Shown here in pieces: positions 34,759 through 46,204 of a stretch of DNA of 64,000 nucleotides. A model generated the notes under the pieces. It made no database searches. It saw nothing but the letters and a program-made list of their open reading frames with translations, and had not been told where the DNA came from. This DNA is from Streptomyces sp. NBC_00335. Its GTDB lineage: Bacteria > Actinomycetota > Actinomycetes > Streptomycetales > Streptomycetaceae. The position numbers and the translations under genes were made by a program. The stretch lies in NCBI RefSeq assembly GCF_036127095.1, contig NZ_CP108006.1:5075501-5139500 (forward strand), in the 5' to 3' direction. Positions within the stretch are counted from its first letter, which is position 1. Every line of letters starts with the position of its first letter.

Positions 34759-35708
34759 GCACCGCAGAGCAGCAGCCCGAAAAGACCGTGCCGGAGACCT
34801 CCGCGCCGGAGACGTCCGCACCCGCGACCTCCGCACCCGAGACCTCCGCCCTCCTCGGCGCGGCCGACATCCGGGAGCTGGCCGCCGTACTCGGCGTACG
34901 GCCGACGAAGCAGAAGGGCCAGAACTTCGTCATCGACGCCAACACGGTGCGCCGCATCGTGCGCACCGCCGAGGTCCGGCCGGACGACGTGGTCGTCGAG
35001 GTCGGGCCCGGGCTGGGCTCGCTGACGCTCGCACTGCTGGAGGCCGCCGACCGGGTCGTCGCCGTCGAGATCGACGACATCCTGGCCGCCGCGCTGCCCG
35101 CCACCATCGAGGCGCGGATGCCGGAGCGCAAGGACCGCTTCACGCTGGTCCACTCCGACGCGATGCTGGTCAAGGAGCTGCCCGGCCCGCCGCCGACCGC
35201 GCTCGTCGCGAACCTCCCCTACAACGTGGCCGTGCCGGTCCTGCTCACCATGCTCGACCGCTTCCCGAGCATCGAGCGGACCCTGGTCATGGTGCAGGCC
35301 GAGGTCGCCGACCGGCTGGCCGCCGAGCCCGGCAACAAGGTCTACGGCGTCCCCTCGGTCAAGGCCAACTGGTACGCGGACGTCAAGCGGGCCGGTGCCA
35401 TCGGCCGCAAGGTCTTCTGGCCCGCGCCGAACGTGGACTCCGGACTCGTCTCCCTGGTCCGCCGGGCGGAGCCGGTCAAGACCACCGCGACCAAGGCCGA
35501 GGTCTTCGCCGTCGTCGACGCCGCCTTCGCGCAGCGCCGCAAGACGCTGCGCGCGGCGCTGTCCGGCTGGGCCGGGTCCGCGGCGGGCGCCGAGGCGGCG
35601 CTGGTCGCCGCCGGGGTCTCCCCGCAGGCCCGCGGCGAGTCCCTCACCGTCGAGGAGTTCGCGGCGATCGCCGAGCACAAGCCCGCCGCGGAGAGGCCCG
35701 CGCTGTGA
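34755..35708 (+). CDS. rsmA: 16S rRNA (adenine(1518)-N6/adenine(1519)-N6)-dimethyltransferase
   Basis: A 317-residue KsgA/RsmA enzyme that dimethylates two adjacent adenines of 16S rRNA. Motifs are [27 protein letters not shown] (SAM binding) and the catalytic NLPYNVAVP. The N-terminal 35 residues are a Thr-Ser-Ala-Pro-Glu repeat not needed for the fold. GTG 34755 overlaps the rpfB stop by 4 nt, and its own stop overlaps ispE, so rpfB-rsmA-ispE are coupled. Confidence 0.96.
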   Translation: MSTAEQQPEKTVPETSAPETSAPATSAPETSALLGAADIRELAAVLGVRPTKQKGQNFVIDANTVRRIVRTAEVRPDDVVVEVGPGLGSLTLALLEAADRVVAVEIDDILAAALPATIEARMPERKDRFTLVHSDAMLVKELPGPPPTALVANLPYNVAVPVLLTMLDRFPSIERTLVMVQAEVADRLAAEPGNKVYGVPSVKANWYADVKRAGAIGRKVFWPAPNVDSGLVSLVRRAEPVKTTATKAEVFAVVDAAFAQRRKTLRAALSGWAGSAAGAEAALVAAGVSPQARGESLTVEEFAAIAEHKPAAERPAL

Positions 35709-36607
35709 GCGAGGCCATCACCGTACGGGTCCCCGCGAAGGTCAACGTCCAGCTGGCGGTGGGCGCGGCCCGGCCGGACGGATTCCACGACCTGGCGAAC
35801 GTCTTCCTGGCCGTCTCCCTCTACGACGAGGTCACCGCGACCCCCGCCGGCGCCGGCGAGCTGACCGTGACCTGCGCCGGGCCGGACGCCGGCAAGGTGC
35901 CGCTCGACCGGACCAACCTCGCGGCCCGGGCCGCGCAGATCCTGGCGGAGCGGGCCGGACTGAGCCCCGACGTCCACCTCCACATCGAGAAGCGGATCCC
36001 CGTGGCGGGCGGCATGGCGGGCGGCAGCGCCGACGGGGCGGCCGCGCTGCTGGCCTGCGACGCCCTCTGGGGCCTGAAGACCCCGGTCGACGAACTCCTC
36101 GCCCTCTGCGCGGAGCTGGGCAGCGACGTGCCGTTCAGCCTGGTCGGCGGGGCGGCGCTGGGCACCGGGCGCGGGGAGATCCTGACCCCGGTGGCCGCCG
36201 GAACCTTCCACTGGGTGTTCGCGGTGGCCGACGGCGGGCTCTCCACCCCGGCGGTGTTCCGGGAGTTCGACCGGCTCACCGCCGGCACGGAGGTCCCCGT
36301 ACCGGAGGCCTCCCCGGCGCTCCTCGCGGCCCTGGCCTCCGGCGACCCGGACGAGCTGGCCGCCACCCTGGCCAACGGGCTCCAGCCCGCGGCCCTCTCG
36401 CTGCGGCCGTCACTCGCGGACACCCTCGCGGCGGGTACCGAGGCCGGGGCCCTGGCGGCGCTGGTGTCCGGCTCCGGCCCCACGACGGCCTTCCTGGTCC
36501 GCGACGCGGAGTCGGCGACGAAGGTCGCAGCCGCCCTGGCCGCCTCCGGCACCTGCCGCACCACCCACCCGGCCACCAGCCCGGCCCCGGGCGCGACCCT
36601 CCTCTGA
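35705..36607 (+). CDS. ispE: 4-diphosphocytidyl-2-C-methyl-D-erythritol kinase
   Basis: A 300-residue GHMP kinase of the non-mevalonate isoprenoid pathway. N-terminal [14 protein letters not shown], the ATP-binding glycine loop [17 protein letters not shown] near residue 100, and the C-terminal [13 protein letters not shown] are present. Isoprenoids are needed for the lipid carriers used by Pmt and wall synthesis. It starts at a GTG overlapping rsmA. A 376-bp non-coding region follows. Confidence 0.96.
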   Translation: MSEAITVRVPAKVNVQLAVGAARPDGFHDLANVFLAVSLYDEVTATPAGAGELTVTCAGPDAGKVPLDRTNLAARAAQILAERAGLSPDVHLHIEKRIPVAGGMAGGSADGAAALLACDALWGLKTPVDELLALCAELGSDVPFSLVGGAALGTGRGEILTPVAAGTFHWVFAVADGGLSTPAVFREFDRLTAGTEVPVPEASPALLAALASGDPDELAATLANGLQPAALSLRPSLADTLAAGTEAGALAALVSGSGPTTAFLVRDAESATKVAAALAASGTCRTTHPATSPAPGATLL

Positions 36608-36983
36608 CCGGCGGCTTGCGCCGGGCCGCTGCGCGGGGCGGAGTCCCCTGCCCGCCCTTCCACCGTTCCCCGGGCTCCGCCCGGACCCGTCCCCGCGTGC
36701 GGCGCCGTTGCCGGGGGCCGGCCCCCGGACCCCCGCTCCTCAAACGCCGGAGGGGCTGGACGGTGCCCGGCCGGCCCCGCCGGCGTTTGAGGCGCGGGGT
36801 CCGGGGCGGAGCTCCGGGGAACGGGCGAAGGGCGGGTAGGGGAACTCCGCCCCGTGCAGCGGCACGCTCCACGCAGGCCCCGCGCAGCGGAAGGGGGCCC
36901 GGGGCGTGGCTCCGGGGTACCTAGGCGGGGAGTGAGTATCCGCGCCCTGTTGCCCAGCAGGCCCGCGCGGGAGCGTAGGGCCC
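36608..36983. other. Non-coding gap with palindromic intergenic repeat
   Basis: No gene is supported here. The main feature is a large inverted repeat: 36722-36750 pairs with 36780-36807 through CTCAAACGCCGG / CCGGCGTTTGAG plus the outer CCCCGGACCCC / GGGGTCCGGGG. CAAACGCCGG-type palindromes recur between Streptomyces genes. It may act as the ispE terminator. No promoter for the acyltransferase gene is obvious. Confidence 0.7.
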
Positions 36984-38312
36984 ATGGGAGCCAGCGCAAG
37001 CGACATCGCCACCGCCACCCCCGCCACGCGGGACCGCTACGTCGACCTGCTCCGGGTCGCCTCGCTCGGGACCGTCATCGCCGGGCACTGGCTGATGGCC
37101 GCGGTCAGCAGCGACGGCATAGGGAACCTGCTCGCCGTCGTGCCGCCGCTGCAGGTGCTCACCTGGGCGCTGCAGGTGATGCCGGTGTTCTTCTTCGTCG
37201 GCGGGTTCTCGCACGCCCTGTCCTACCGGTCCCTCGCGCGCCGCACCGGCGGCCCGGTGTACGCCGCCTTCCTGCGGGCGCGCCTGCGGCGGCTGCTGCG
37301 GCCCACCCTCGTGTTCGTCGCCGTCTGGACCGCCATCGCCCTCGCCGCGCAGCTCCTCGGAGGCGGCGGCGGGCGGCTGTCCGGGGCGGCGTTCCGGCTG
37401 GTCACGCAGCCGTTGTGGTTCATCGGGATCTACCTCGCGATGGTCGCCCTCACCCCGCCCCTGCTGAAACTGCACGAGCGCCACGGCTGGGCCGCCTTCG
37501 GGGCCCTGGCCGCGGCCGCCGCCGCCGTCGATCTGCTGCGCTTCGCGGGCGGTGTCCCGTACGCCGAGTTCCTGAACTTCGCCTTCGTCTGGCTCGCCGT
37601 CCACCAGCTGGGCTTCCTGCGCGCCGATGGGCGGATCCGCCGTCCCGGCGCCCTCGCCGCCGCCGGGCTCGCCGGGGCCGTCCTGCTGGTGGCGTACGGG
37701 CCGTACCCGCTGTCCATGGTCGGGATGCCCGGGGAGAAGGTCTCCAACATGGCCCCGCCCACCCTGGCCCTGCTCGCGCACGGGATCTGGCTCGTGGGCG
37801 CCGTGGAGCTGCTCCGGGGCCCCGCCGCCCACTGGCTGGCCCGGCCCCGGGTCTGGCGCGGCGTGGTCACCGCGAACGGGGTCGCCATGACCGCCTTCCT
37901 CTGGCACCTCACCGCGATGCTCGCCGTGTACGCCGCCCAGCTCGGCCTCGGCATCGCCCTGCCCGAGCCGGCCGGGGCGGCCTGGTGGGCCCAGGTCCCG
38001 GTCCGGTTCCTCGCCGCCGCCGCGCTGACCTGCGTACTCGTCGCGGTCTTCCGGCGCTTCGAGGAGCCCGCCGCAGGCAGCACGAGCAGCGCCGGCACCG
38101 GCTCCGGCCCCCGCGCCGCCCTCGGTACCGCGCTCTGCCTCCTCGGCGTCCTCGGGCTCTCCACGACCGGTCTCGGCGGGCTCCTGGAAGGCCACAGCGC
38201 CACCCTGATCGCGCTCCCGGTCACCGCGCCCGCCGCGATCGGCATGGCGCTGGGCGGCTGGCTGCTGGTGGAGCGGTCCGGTACTTCGCGGAGGGTTAGG
38301 CTGAGGGGCTGA
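36984..38312 (+). CDS. Acyltransferase 3 family membrane protein
   Basis: A 442-residue polytopic protein with about ten membrane helices. The N-terminal DRYVDLLRVASLGTVIAGHW contains the R-x(n)-H pair seen in acyltransferase-3 proteins, which O-acylate sugars, lipids or peptidoglycan. QVMPVFFFVGGFSHALSY and AFLWHLTAML are other typical stretches. The substrate is unknown. It ends 28 bp before the ABC-F gene. Confidence 0.85.
   Translation: MGASASDIATATPATRDRYVDLLRVASLGTVIAGHWLMAAVSSDGIGNLLAVVPPLQVLTWALQVMPVFFFVGGFSHALSYRSLARRTGGPVYAAFLRARLRRLLRPTLVFVAVWTAIALAAQLLGGGGGRLSGAAFRLVTQPLWFIGIYLAMVALTPPLLKLHERHGWAAFGALAAAAAAVDLLRFAGGVPYAEFLNFAFVWLAVHQLGFLRADGRIRRPGALAAAGLAGAVLLVAYGPYPLSMVGMPGEKVSNMAPPTLALLAHGIWLVGAVELLRGPAAHWLARPRVWRGVVTANGVAMTAFLWHLTAMLAVYAAQLGLGIALPEPAGAAWWAQVPVRFLAAAALTCVLVAVFRRFEEPAAGSTSSAGTGSGPRAALGTALCLLGVLGLSTTGLGGLLEGHSATLIALPVTAPAAIGMALGGWLLVERSGTSRRVRLRG
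38297..38302 (+). promoter_or_regulatory. Candidate -10 box of the ABC-F gene
   Basis: TAGGCT inside the end of the acyltransferase gene would start transcription near 38309, giving a leader of about 32 nt with GGAG 9 nt before the ATG. Confidence 0.3.
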
Positions 38313-38340
38313 TCCACACCCCTTCCCTGGAGCGCTCCTG

Positions 38341-40140
<1,800 letters not shown>

Positions 40141-40292
40141 TCTCCGGGGCCCGCGCGCCCCAACTGGCTGATAACAGCGGCATCACGGGCCGGTCCTCCC
40201 TTGGGAACAGGGGTCGGACCGGCCCGGCGTCATGCTCGTCGTCAGTGATAGAAAGGGCTTCCTCCCACACCCGAAGCCGAAGGTATGCGCTG

Positions 40293-42008
40293 ATGACCGA
40301 GCCGCCCCAGCCGCCGAACCAGCCGCCGAACCCTTCCGGTTACGGTCACTTGCCAGGGCCCCCGCAGCCCGGTTACGGATTCCCGCCACAGGGTGAGAAC
40401 CCGTACGCGCAGCAGCCCCAGCCGCAGGGCCCGTACGGCTCGCAGCCCCAGACCCAGCCGCAGGGCCCGTACGGCCAGCAGCCGCAGGGTCCCTACGGCC
40501 AGCAGCCGCCCGGGGGCTACGGCTTCCCGCCGCCCCCGAACACGGTCCCCGGCGCCCCCGGCATGCCGCCCGGTCCGCCCGGCGGGCCGAAGAAGAAGCT
40601 CGCTGTGCTGATCGCGGCCGCCGTCGCCGGCGTGCTCATCCTGGGCACCGGCGGCTACTTCGCGTTCTTCGCCGGCGCGGACAAGGGCAAGGACAAGGTC
40701 ATCGGGCAGGACACCACGCCGCCCGCCGACGACAAGGCCTCGCCCTCCGCCTCCGTGGACAAGGGAGACGGCAGCGGCAACGGCAGCGAGGAGGAGGAAG
40801 ACCTCAACGCCGGCCGCAAGCAGGGTGAGGGCAAGGTCCTCTGGTTCAAGAGCAGCAAGATCAACGGCCCCGGCTCGGGCGTCGACTCCAAGGGGCAGTG
40901 GATCGTCGGCGACACCGTCGTCAAGTCCGTCTGGAAGTCGGTCACCGGCTACGGGATCAAGGACGGCAAGGAGAAGTGGACCCTCACCCTCCCCGCCGTG
41001 ATCTGCGGGGTCACCGGCATGACCGAGGGCGGCAAGACCGTCGTCATGTACGAGAACGGCGAGTCCGACGGCGCCGACTGCAACCAGATGCGGATGATCG
41101 ACCTCAAGGCCGGCAAGGAGGGATGGTCGAAGGAGGTCCCGAAGGAAGGGCTCTTCGACATCTTCACCTCCCCCGACCTCGCCCTCACCGGCGACTCCGT
41201 CGTCGTCAACCGGATGGGCATGAGCAGCGCGTTCAAGGTCAGCACCGGGGACAAGCTCTTCGACAACAAGCGTGAACAGGGCTGCCAGCCCAGCGACTTC
41301 TCCGCCATGAACGGCAAGATGATCGCCATCGCGACCTGCCAGGACACCGACAAGACCGTCCAGGTCATGGACGCCGACCCGGCCACCGGCAAGAACACCT
41401 GGATCTACAAGCTCCCCAAGGGCTTCCAGGTCAAGAACGTCTACTCGCTGGACCCGATCGTCCTCGACCTCGGCAACAGCGAGAGCAAGGAACGCTCCAT
41501 CGTGGTCCTCGGACCCGACGGCAAGCAGCGCACCACCGTCTCCGGCGAAGGCACCTTCCCCGTCGGCTGCGGCGGCACCTTCAGCTTCAGCCGCTCGATC
41601 CAGAGCTGTGGTTCCTCCTACGTGGACGCGAACACCCTCTACCTGCCCACCAAGGCCGACATCGGCAAGGCGAACGAGATCGTCGCCTTCGACCTCGCCA
41701 CCGGCAAGGTGAAGTGGCGCACCCCGGCCGGCGAGGGCCGCACCCTCACCCCGCTGAAGGCGGCGGGCGGCCAGGTCGTCGTCTACCGCGAGGCGGAGAG
41801 GGACAAGGGCGGCGAGGTCCTCACGATCCCGGCCGCCGGGGGCACGCCCACCGCGGTCCTGCGCAACCCGTCCGGCGCCGCCGCCCCGGTGGAGAGCTCC
41901 TTCCTCGCCCCGAAGGTGGACTACGTGGACGGCCGGCTGTTCGTCTCCGCCTCCCACCTGAAGGCCGACAACAAGAGCGAGAAGTTCCTGATGGTCTTCG
42001 GCAAGTGA
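40293..42008 (+). CDS. Membrane-anchored PQQ-like beta-propeller protein
   Basis: About 571 residues. The cytoplasmic N terminus (about 95 residues) is a Pro/Gln/Gly/Tyr-rich low-complexity tract with QGPYGQQP repeats. A single membrane helix (KKLAVLIAAAVAGVLILGTGGYF) and an acidic Ser-rich linker lead to an extracellular PQQ-type propeller with blades such as YGIKDGKEKWTL and FDLATGKVKWRT. Two-Cys pairs may form disulfides. The function is unknown; the design suggests an extracellular sensor or scaffold. ATG 40293 has AAGG about 9 nt upstream. A paralogue follows 58 bp later. Confidence 0.85.
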   Translation: MTEPPQPPNQPPNPSGYGHLPGPPQPGYGFPPQGENPYAQQPQPQGPYGSQPQTQPQGPYGQQPQGPYGQQPPGGYGFPPPPNTVPGAPGMPPGPPGGPKKKLAVLIAAAVAGVLILGTGGYFAFFAGADKGKDKVIGQDTTPPADDKASPSASVDKGDGSGNGSEEEEDLNAGRKQGEGKVLWFKSSKINGPGSGVDSKGQWIVGDTVVKSVWKSVTGYGIKDGKEKWTLTLPAVICGVTGMTEGGKTVVMYENGESDGADCNQMRMIDLKAGKEGWSKEVPKEGLFDIFTSPDLALTGDSVVVNRMGMSSAFKVSTGDKLFDNKREQGCQPSDFSAMNGKMIAIATCQDTDKTVQVMDADPATGKNTWIYKLPKGFQVKNVYSLDPIVLDLGNSESKERSIVVLGPDGKQRTTVSGEGTFPVGCGGTFSFSRSIQSCGSSYVDANTLYLPTKADIGKANEIVAFDLATGKVKWRTPAGEGRTLTPLKAAGGQVVVYREAERDKGGEVLTIPAAGGTPTAVLRNPSGAAAPVESSFLAPKVDYVDGRLFVSASHLKADNKSEKFLMVFGK

Positions 42009-42066
42009 GCGACCGCCCCGAGAACGAGCAGTCCGCCAAACCGCCCACCGAGAGGCAGTAGCACCG

Positions 42067-43788
42067 ATGAGTACCCCGCCGCCCCCCAGCCAGCCGCCGT
42101 CCGGCGGTTTCGGCGCGCCGCAGGACCCGCCGCCGGGCGGTTTCGCCGCGCCCCCGCCCGCGCACCCGGCCATGCCGGCCGGCCCCCCGCCGCCGCCCCC
42201 GGCCCAGCCGCCGACGGTTCCGGCCGGACCGCCCGCCGGGCAGGCCTCGTACGGCTACCCGCAGGAGCAGGCCTACGGCTACCCGCAGCAGCCGCAGCCC
42301 GTCACCGCGCCCATGTACGCGGCCCAGGGCCCGGCGGTCCCGGCCGGCGGCCGCGGCAACGAGGTCCGCACCCAGCTGATGATCGTCGGCGCGGCCCTCC
42401 TGGCCATCGTCCTCATCGTCGGCGGCGGCTTCTGGTACGTGTCCGGCGAGGACGAGGGCTCCGGCAACCAGCCCGTGGCCGGCGGCAGCGCGAGCCCCGG
42501 CGGCGACAAGGCGCCGGGCGGCGGCGGCACCGAGAAGGTGCCGGCCAAGACCAAGTCGAAGACCCTGGTCAACGTCCCGATGCCGGAGTCGAAGGAGATC
42601 GTCCAGATCCCCGGCTCCTGGCTCACCGACACCACCTACGCCAAGTCCGACATGGGCAAGGTCGTCGGCTACAACCTGGCCGACGGCGCAAAGAAGTGGG
42701 AGGTCCCGCTCGGCGCCAACGTCTGCGCCGCCAGCCGCTGGGTCTCGGACAACAAGACGGCGATCCTCTTCGACGAGGCCCTGCCGACGGCCGAGAAGCC
42801 GTACCAGCCGTGCAACCAGGTCGGTGTCATCGACCTGAACGCCGGCAAGCTCCTGTGGAAGGCCACCATGAAGGCCCAGGGAGGCGGCGACAAGCCCATC
42901 AAGTTCGACGGGGTGACCGTCAGCGGCCAGACCGTGGCAGCGGGCGGACTGTACGGCGGCGGCGCCTGGAACCTCGCCGACGGCAAGGTCCTGTGGACGC
43001 CCAAGGTCGACGCGGACGACTGCAGCGACCTCGGCTACGGCGGCGGCCCGGCCCTCGGCGTGATCCGCCGTTGCGGCCGGTACGGGAGCTACGTGCTGTC
43101 CGCCCAGTTGCTCGACCCGGTCACCGGCGCACCGAAGTACTCGTACAAGCTCCCCCCGGGTGTGGAGGACGGCCAGATCGTCTCCACCAAGCCGCTGATC
43201 GCCGCGGCGGACGTCAACCACACCTCCAAGAACGCCATCGGCGTCAGCGACCTGTTCGTCGTCGACGACGCGGGCCAGCTCAAGGCGCGCATCCCGCTCA
43301 CCTCGGGCAACTACAACCCCGAGTGCGGCACCGAGGTCGAGGACTGCACCAACATGGTCGTCGGCAACGGCAAGCTCTACCTGCCGACGGAGGAGCACAA
43401 GGGCTCGAGCGAATCCGGCCGCACCAACGAGATCGTCTCCTTCGACCTGGAGACCGGCAAGCTGACCGCCGACCGCGCGGACGCCGGCGAGCGCTACACG
43501 ATCTACCCGCTGCGCATGGACGGCTCCAACATCATCGCCTTCAAGGTTCCGCCCTACGACGGCGGCGGCCAGGTCGTCTCCATCGACGGCAAGACGATGA
43601 AGGAGACCCTGCTCATGCAGCACCCGGCGACGAAGGAGTCCCAGCGCGCCGAGACCCAGTTCCTGCCGGACTCCGGTGAATTCCGCTACGGCAACGGGAA
43701 GCTCTTCATCGCCCGCACCGCGGTCATGAGCAAGTCCTCGGTGGCAACGGATCCCTATTACACCTTCGTCTCCTTCACCACCGGCTGA
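42067..43788 (+). CDS. Membrane-anchored PQQ-like beta-propeller protein, paralogue
   Basis: A 573-residue paralogue of the preceding gene with the same layout: a Pro/Gly-rich N terminus with YGYPQEQ repeats, one membrane helix (MIVGAALLAIVLIVGGGFWYV), a Gly-rich linker and an extracellular propeller (blades YNLADGAKKWEV, IDLNAGKLLWKA and FDLETGKL). The pair arose by tandem duplication and has diverged widely, mainly in the N-terminal tracts. A terminator lies about 70 bp beyond the stop, so the two probably form one transcription unit. Confidence 0.85.
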   Translation: MSTPPPPSQPPSGGFGAPQDPPPGGFAAPPPAHPAMPAGPPPPPPAQPPTVPAGPPAGQASYGYPQEQAYGYPQQPQPVTAPMYAAQGPAVPAGGRGNEVRTQLMIVGAALLAIVLIVGGGFWYVSGEDEGSGNQPVAGGSASPGGDKAPGGGGTEKVPAKTKSKTLVNVPMPESKEIVQIPGSWLTDTTYAKSDMGKVVGYNLADGAKKWEVPLGANVCAASRWVSDNKTAILFDEALPTAEKPYQPCNQVGVIDLNAGKLLWKATMKAQGGGDKPIKFDGVTVSGQTVAAGGLYGGGAWNLADGKVLWTPKVDADDCSDLGYGGGPALGVIRRCGRYGSYVLSAQLLDPVTGAPKYSYKLPPGVEDGQIVSTKPLIAAADVNHTSKNAIGVSDLFVVDDAGQLKARIPLTSGNYNPECGTEVEDCTNMVVGNGKLYLPTEEHKGSSESGRTNEIVSFDLETGKLTADRADAGERYTIYPLRMDGSNIIAFKVPPYDGGGQVVSIDGKTMKETLLMQHPATKESQRAETQFLPDSGEFRYGNGKLFIARTAVMSKSSVATDPYYTFVSFTTG

Positions 43789-43856
43789 GCCGCCTCGGAA
43801 CGAGTACGTTCAGGCGCCACCGCGTCAGGGTGACCTGAGCGCGCGCGACTGCACCC

Positions 43857-43891
43857 GAAGCCCCCGGAAGGTCCGTCCTTCCGGGGGCTTC
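43857..43891 (+). terminator. Rho-independent terminator
   Basis: A 15-bp perfect stem (43857-43871 with 43877-43891) with a 5-nt loop lies downstream of the propeller-protein pair. Confidence 0.85.
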
Positions 43892-43965
43892 TGCGCGGTT
43901 ACCGCACCGCGCCGTCGAACAAGCGTGTAGCTTGCCGGGGCAGAAGGGCGGGGGTGGGTACCTCA

Positions 43966-44655
43966 ATGGGCGTACGGGTCATGGTGGTCGACGAGCACCG
44001 GCTGCTGGCCGAGGCGCTCGCCTCGGCCCTGAAACTGCGCGGCCACCGGGTGCTGGCGGCTGCGGCCCCGGCCGCGGGCGCCGCCGAACTGGTCATCAGC
44101 CGGGCGCCGGAGGTCTGCCTGCTGGGCACCGCCACGCCCGCCGAGCCCGGGGTCTTCGAGCCGATCGTCCGGATCAAGCGGGAGCGTCCTCAGATCGCCG
44201 TGGTCGTCCTGGGCCCGGTGCCCAGCCCGCGCGGGATCGCCGCCGCCTTCGCGGCCGGCGCCTCGGGGTACGTACGCCACGACGAGCGCATCGAGGGCGT
44301 GGAGCGGGCGCTGGCCAAGGCCCGGGCGGGGGAAGTGGCCATCGCGCCGCAGCTGTTGCAGGGGGCCTTCGCCGAACTGCTCAACCCCGCAGCCCAGCCC
44401 GACGACGAGGGCAGCCGGCTGCTGCGGCTGCTCACCCCGCGCGAGGTGGAGGTGCTGGTCCGGGTCGCCGAGGGCGAGGACACCCGGCTCATCGCCGCCG
44501 GCATGGCCATCGCGCCGAGCACCGCGCGCACGCACGTCCAGCGGGTGCTGATGAAGCTGGGCGTGGGCTCGCGGCTGGAGGCGGCCGCGCTGGCTGCCCG
44601 TACCGGTCTGCTGGACCGGGCCGGACTGCCGCCGTCGGGGGGCGCCCGGCCCTGA
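43966..44655 (+). CDS. LuxR-type regulator with degenerate receiver domain
   Basis: A 229-residue NarL/LuxR-type protein. The receiver-like domain keeps one acidic pair position as V-V-D-E-H, but the usual phospho-acceptor Asp is replaced ([11 protein letters not shown]) and the conserved Lys region reads [10 protein letters not shown], so phosphorylation is unlikely. The C-terminal HTH is [22 protein letters not shown] with [22 protein letters not shown]. The start is ATG 43966 or GTG 43954. No sensor kinase is adjacent. It probably responds to ligand or protein binding instead. Confidence 0.85.
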   Translation: MGVRVMVVDEHRLLAEALASALKLRGHRVLAAAAPAAGAAELVISRAPEVCLLGTATPAEPGVFEPIVRIKRERPQIAVVVLGPVPSPRGIAAAFAAGASGYVRHDERIEGVERALAKARAGEVAIAPQLLQGAFAELLNPAAQPDDEGSRLLRLLTPREVEVLVRVAEGEDTRLIAAGMAIAPSTARTHVQRVLMKLGVGSRLEAAALAARTGLLDRAGLPPSGGARP

Positions 44656-44752
44656 TCCGGGTCCGGGATTTCCCCGGCGGCGCGGATTCGGGTATGCCGG
44701 TGACCAGCACGCGTACGGCGCGTGCTTTTCCCCGGCGAGAGGCAGCAGGCAC

Positions 44753-45727
44753 GTGAGCGAGATCGCGTCTTCCAAATACCTGGTCACCGGCGGAGCCGGA
44801 TACGTGGGCGGGGTGGTCGCCGCCCACCTCCTGGAGGCGGGGCACGAGGTCACCGTCCTCGACGACCTCTCCACCGGCTTCCGTTCCGGGGTGCCGGCCG
44901 GCGCCGCCTTCATCGAGGGCCGCATCCAGGACGCCGCCGAACACCTGGACCCCTCCTACGACGGGGTCCTGCACTTCGCGGCCTCCTCGCAGGTCGGCGA
45001 ATCCGTGGTGAACCCGGGCAAGTACTGGGAGAACAACGTCGGCGGCACCCTGGCCCTGCTGGCCGCGATGCGCGGGGCGGGCGTGCGCCGGCTGGTGTTC
45101 TCCTCCACCGCGGCCACCTACGGGGAGCCCGGCGACGGGCCGCTCACCGAGTCCTCGGTGACCGCCCCCACCAACCCGTACGGGGCCTCGAAGCTGGCCG
45201 TCGACCACATGATCGCGGGGGAGTGCACGGCGCACGGCCTCGCGGCGGTCTCGCTGCGCTACTTCAACGTGGCCGGGGCGTACGGGCAGTTCGGCGAGCT
45301 GCACGACCCCGAGACCCACCTGATCCCGCTGGTGCTGCAAGTGGCGCTCGGCGAGCGGGAATCGATCTCCGTGTTCGGCGAGGACTACCCGACCCCGGAC
45401 GGCACCTGCGTACGGGACTACATCCACGTCGCCGACCTGGCCGAGGCCCACCTGGCGGCGCTGCGGGTGGCCGCCGAGGGGGAGCACCTGGTGTGCAACC
45501 TCGGCAACGGCAGCGGGTTTTCGGTCCGCGAGGTCATCGAGACGGTCCGCAAGGTCACCGGGAAGGAGATCCCCGAGGTCGTGGCCCCGCGCCGGGCCGG
45601 CGACCCGGCCTTCCTCGTCGCCTCCGCCCGCACGGCCCACGAGCGCCTCGGCTGGACCCCGACCCGCTCGGACCTCACGGGCATCGTGACGGACGCCTGG
45701 AACTTCACCCGCGCCCGGCGCGGCTGA
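44753..45727 (+). CDS. galE: UDP-glucose 4-epimerase
   Basis: A 324-residue extended SDR. The NAD loop TGGAGYVGG is near residue 12, the catalytic S-S-T-A-A-T and Y-G-A-S-K ([11 protein letters not shown]) are near 120-148, followed by [11 protein letters not shown]. It interconverts UDP-glucose and UDP-galactose, downstream of the galU product. The GTG start has GAGAGG about 11 nt upstream. No other gal genes are next to it, so it is the wall or housekeeping copy. Confidence 0.94.
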   Translation: MSEIASSKYLVTGGAGYVGGVVAAHLLEAGHEVTVLDDLSTGFRSGVPAGAAFIEGRIQDAAEHLDPSYDGVLHFAASSQVGESVVNPGKYWENNVGGTLALLAAMRGAGVRRLVFSSTAATYGEPGDGPLTESSVTAPTNPYGASKLAVDHMIAGECTAHGLAAVSLRYFNVAGAYGQFGELHDPETHLIPLVLQVALGERESISVFGEDYPTPDGTCVRDYIHVADLAEAHLAALRVAAEGEHLVCNLGNGSGFSVREVIETVRKVTGKEIPEVVAPRRAGDPAFLVASARTAHERLGWTPTRSDLTGIVTDAWNFTRARRG

Positions 45728-46204
45728 GCCCACGGGCACCCCTGAACCACCCCGGTCGCAGCCGCGCCCCCGCCCCCACCAGGGCAGGGGCGCGCGTGTG
45801 GTGCGGGCGCGCCCTCGCCGGGCGCTTCGCGCGGGCGCCCGGCGTGCGCACGCCGAGTGAAATACCCCCCGTGCAACTGCCCATGGCACACCACGGGACG
45901 CAACGGGACCTCCACGGAAGGGGAGTAGTCGATTTCAAGCCATCCTGCGGCCCCTCCGGAAGCGCCTCGCCGGAAAATCGCTCGGAAAACTTCTGCAATT
46001 CGGCCAACCACGAGCCGACCCCGGCCCTACGCTGATGCGTGACACCGGTGGGGGCCGGTGTTGATTCAGGGGTCGAGACAAGTCGGGTACGACGTCCGGT
46101 CCGGGGTAGTGCAGAGATGTCACGGCGGCGGCCGGGGCGCCTGCGGATCACCCGGTCCGGGCGTCGTACCCGCAGCCGTCCGTTCCCCGACCCTTGGGGG
46201 TTTT
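45728..46204. other. Non-coding gap between galE and a LuxR regulator
   Basis: No gene is supported. The first 130 bp hold several GC hairpins, including a perfect 16-bp palindrome at 45840-45855 (CGGCGTGCGCACGCCG), that could end galE transcription. The region 45955-46015 is relatively A-rich. A -10-like TACGCT at 46028-46033 and an inverted repeat at 46042-46061 precede the LuxR gene. Confidence 0.5.
46042..46061. promoter_or_regulatory. Inverted repeat, candidate operator
   Basis: ACACCGG-N6-CCGGTGT is a perfect 7-bp inverted repeat just after a -10-like TACGCT (46028-46033), in the long leader of the LuxR gene. It could be an autoregulatory site or an RNA hairpin. Confidence 0.35.
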
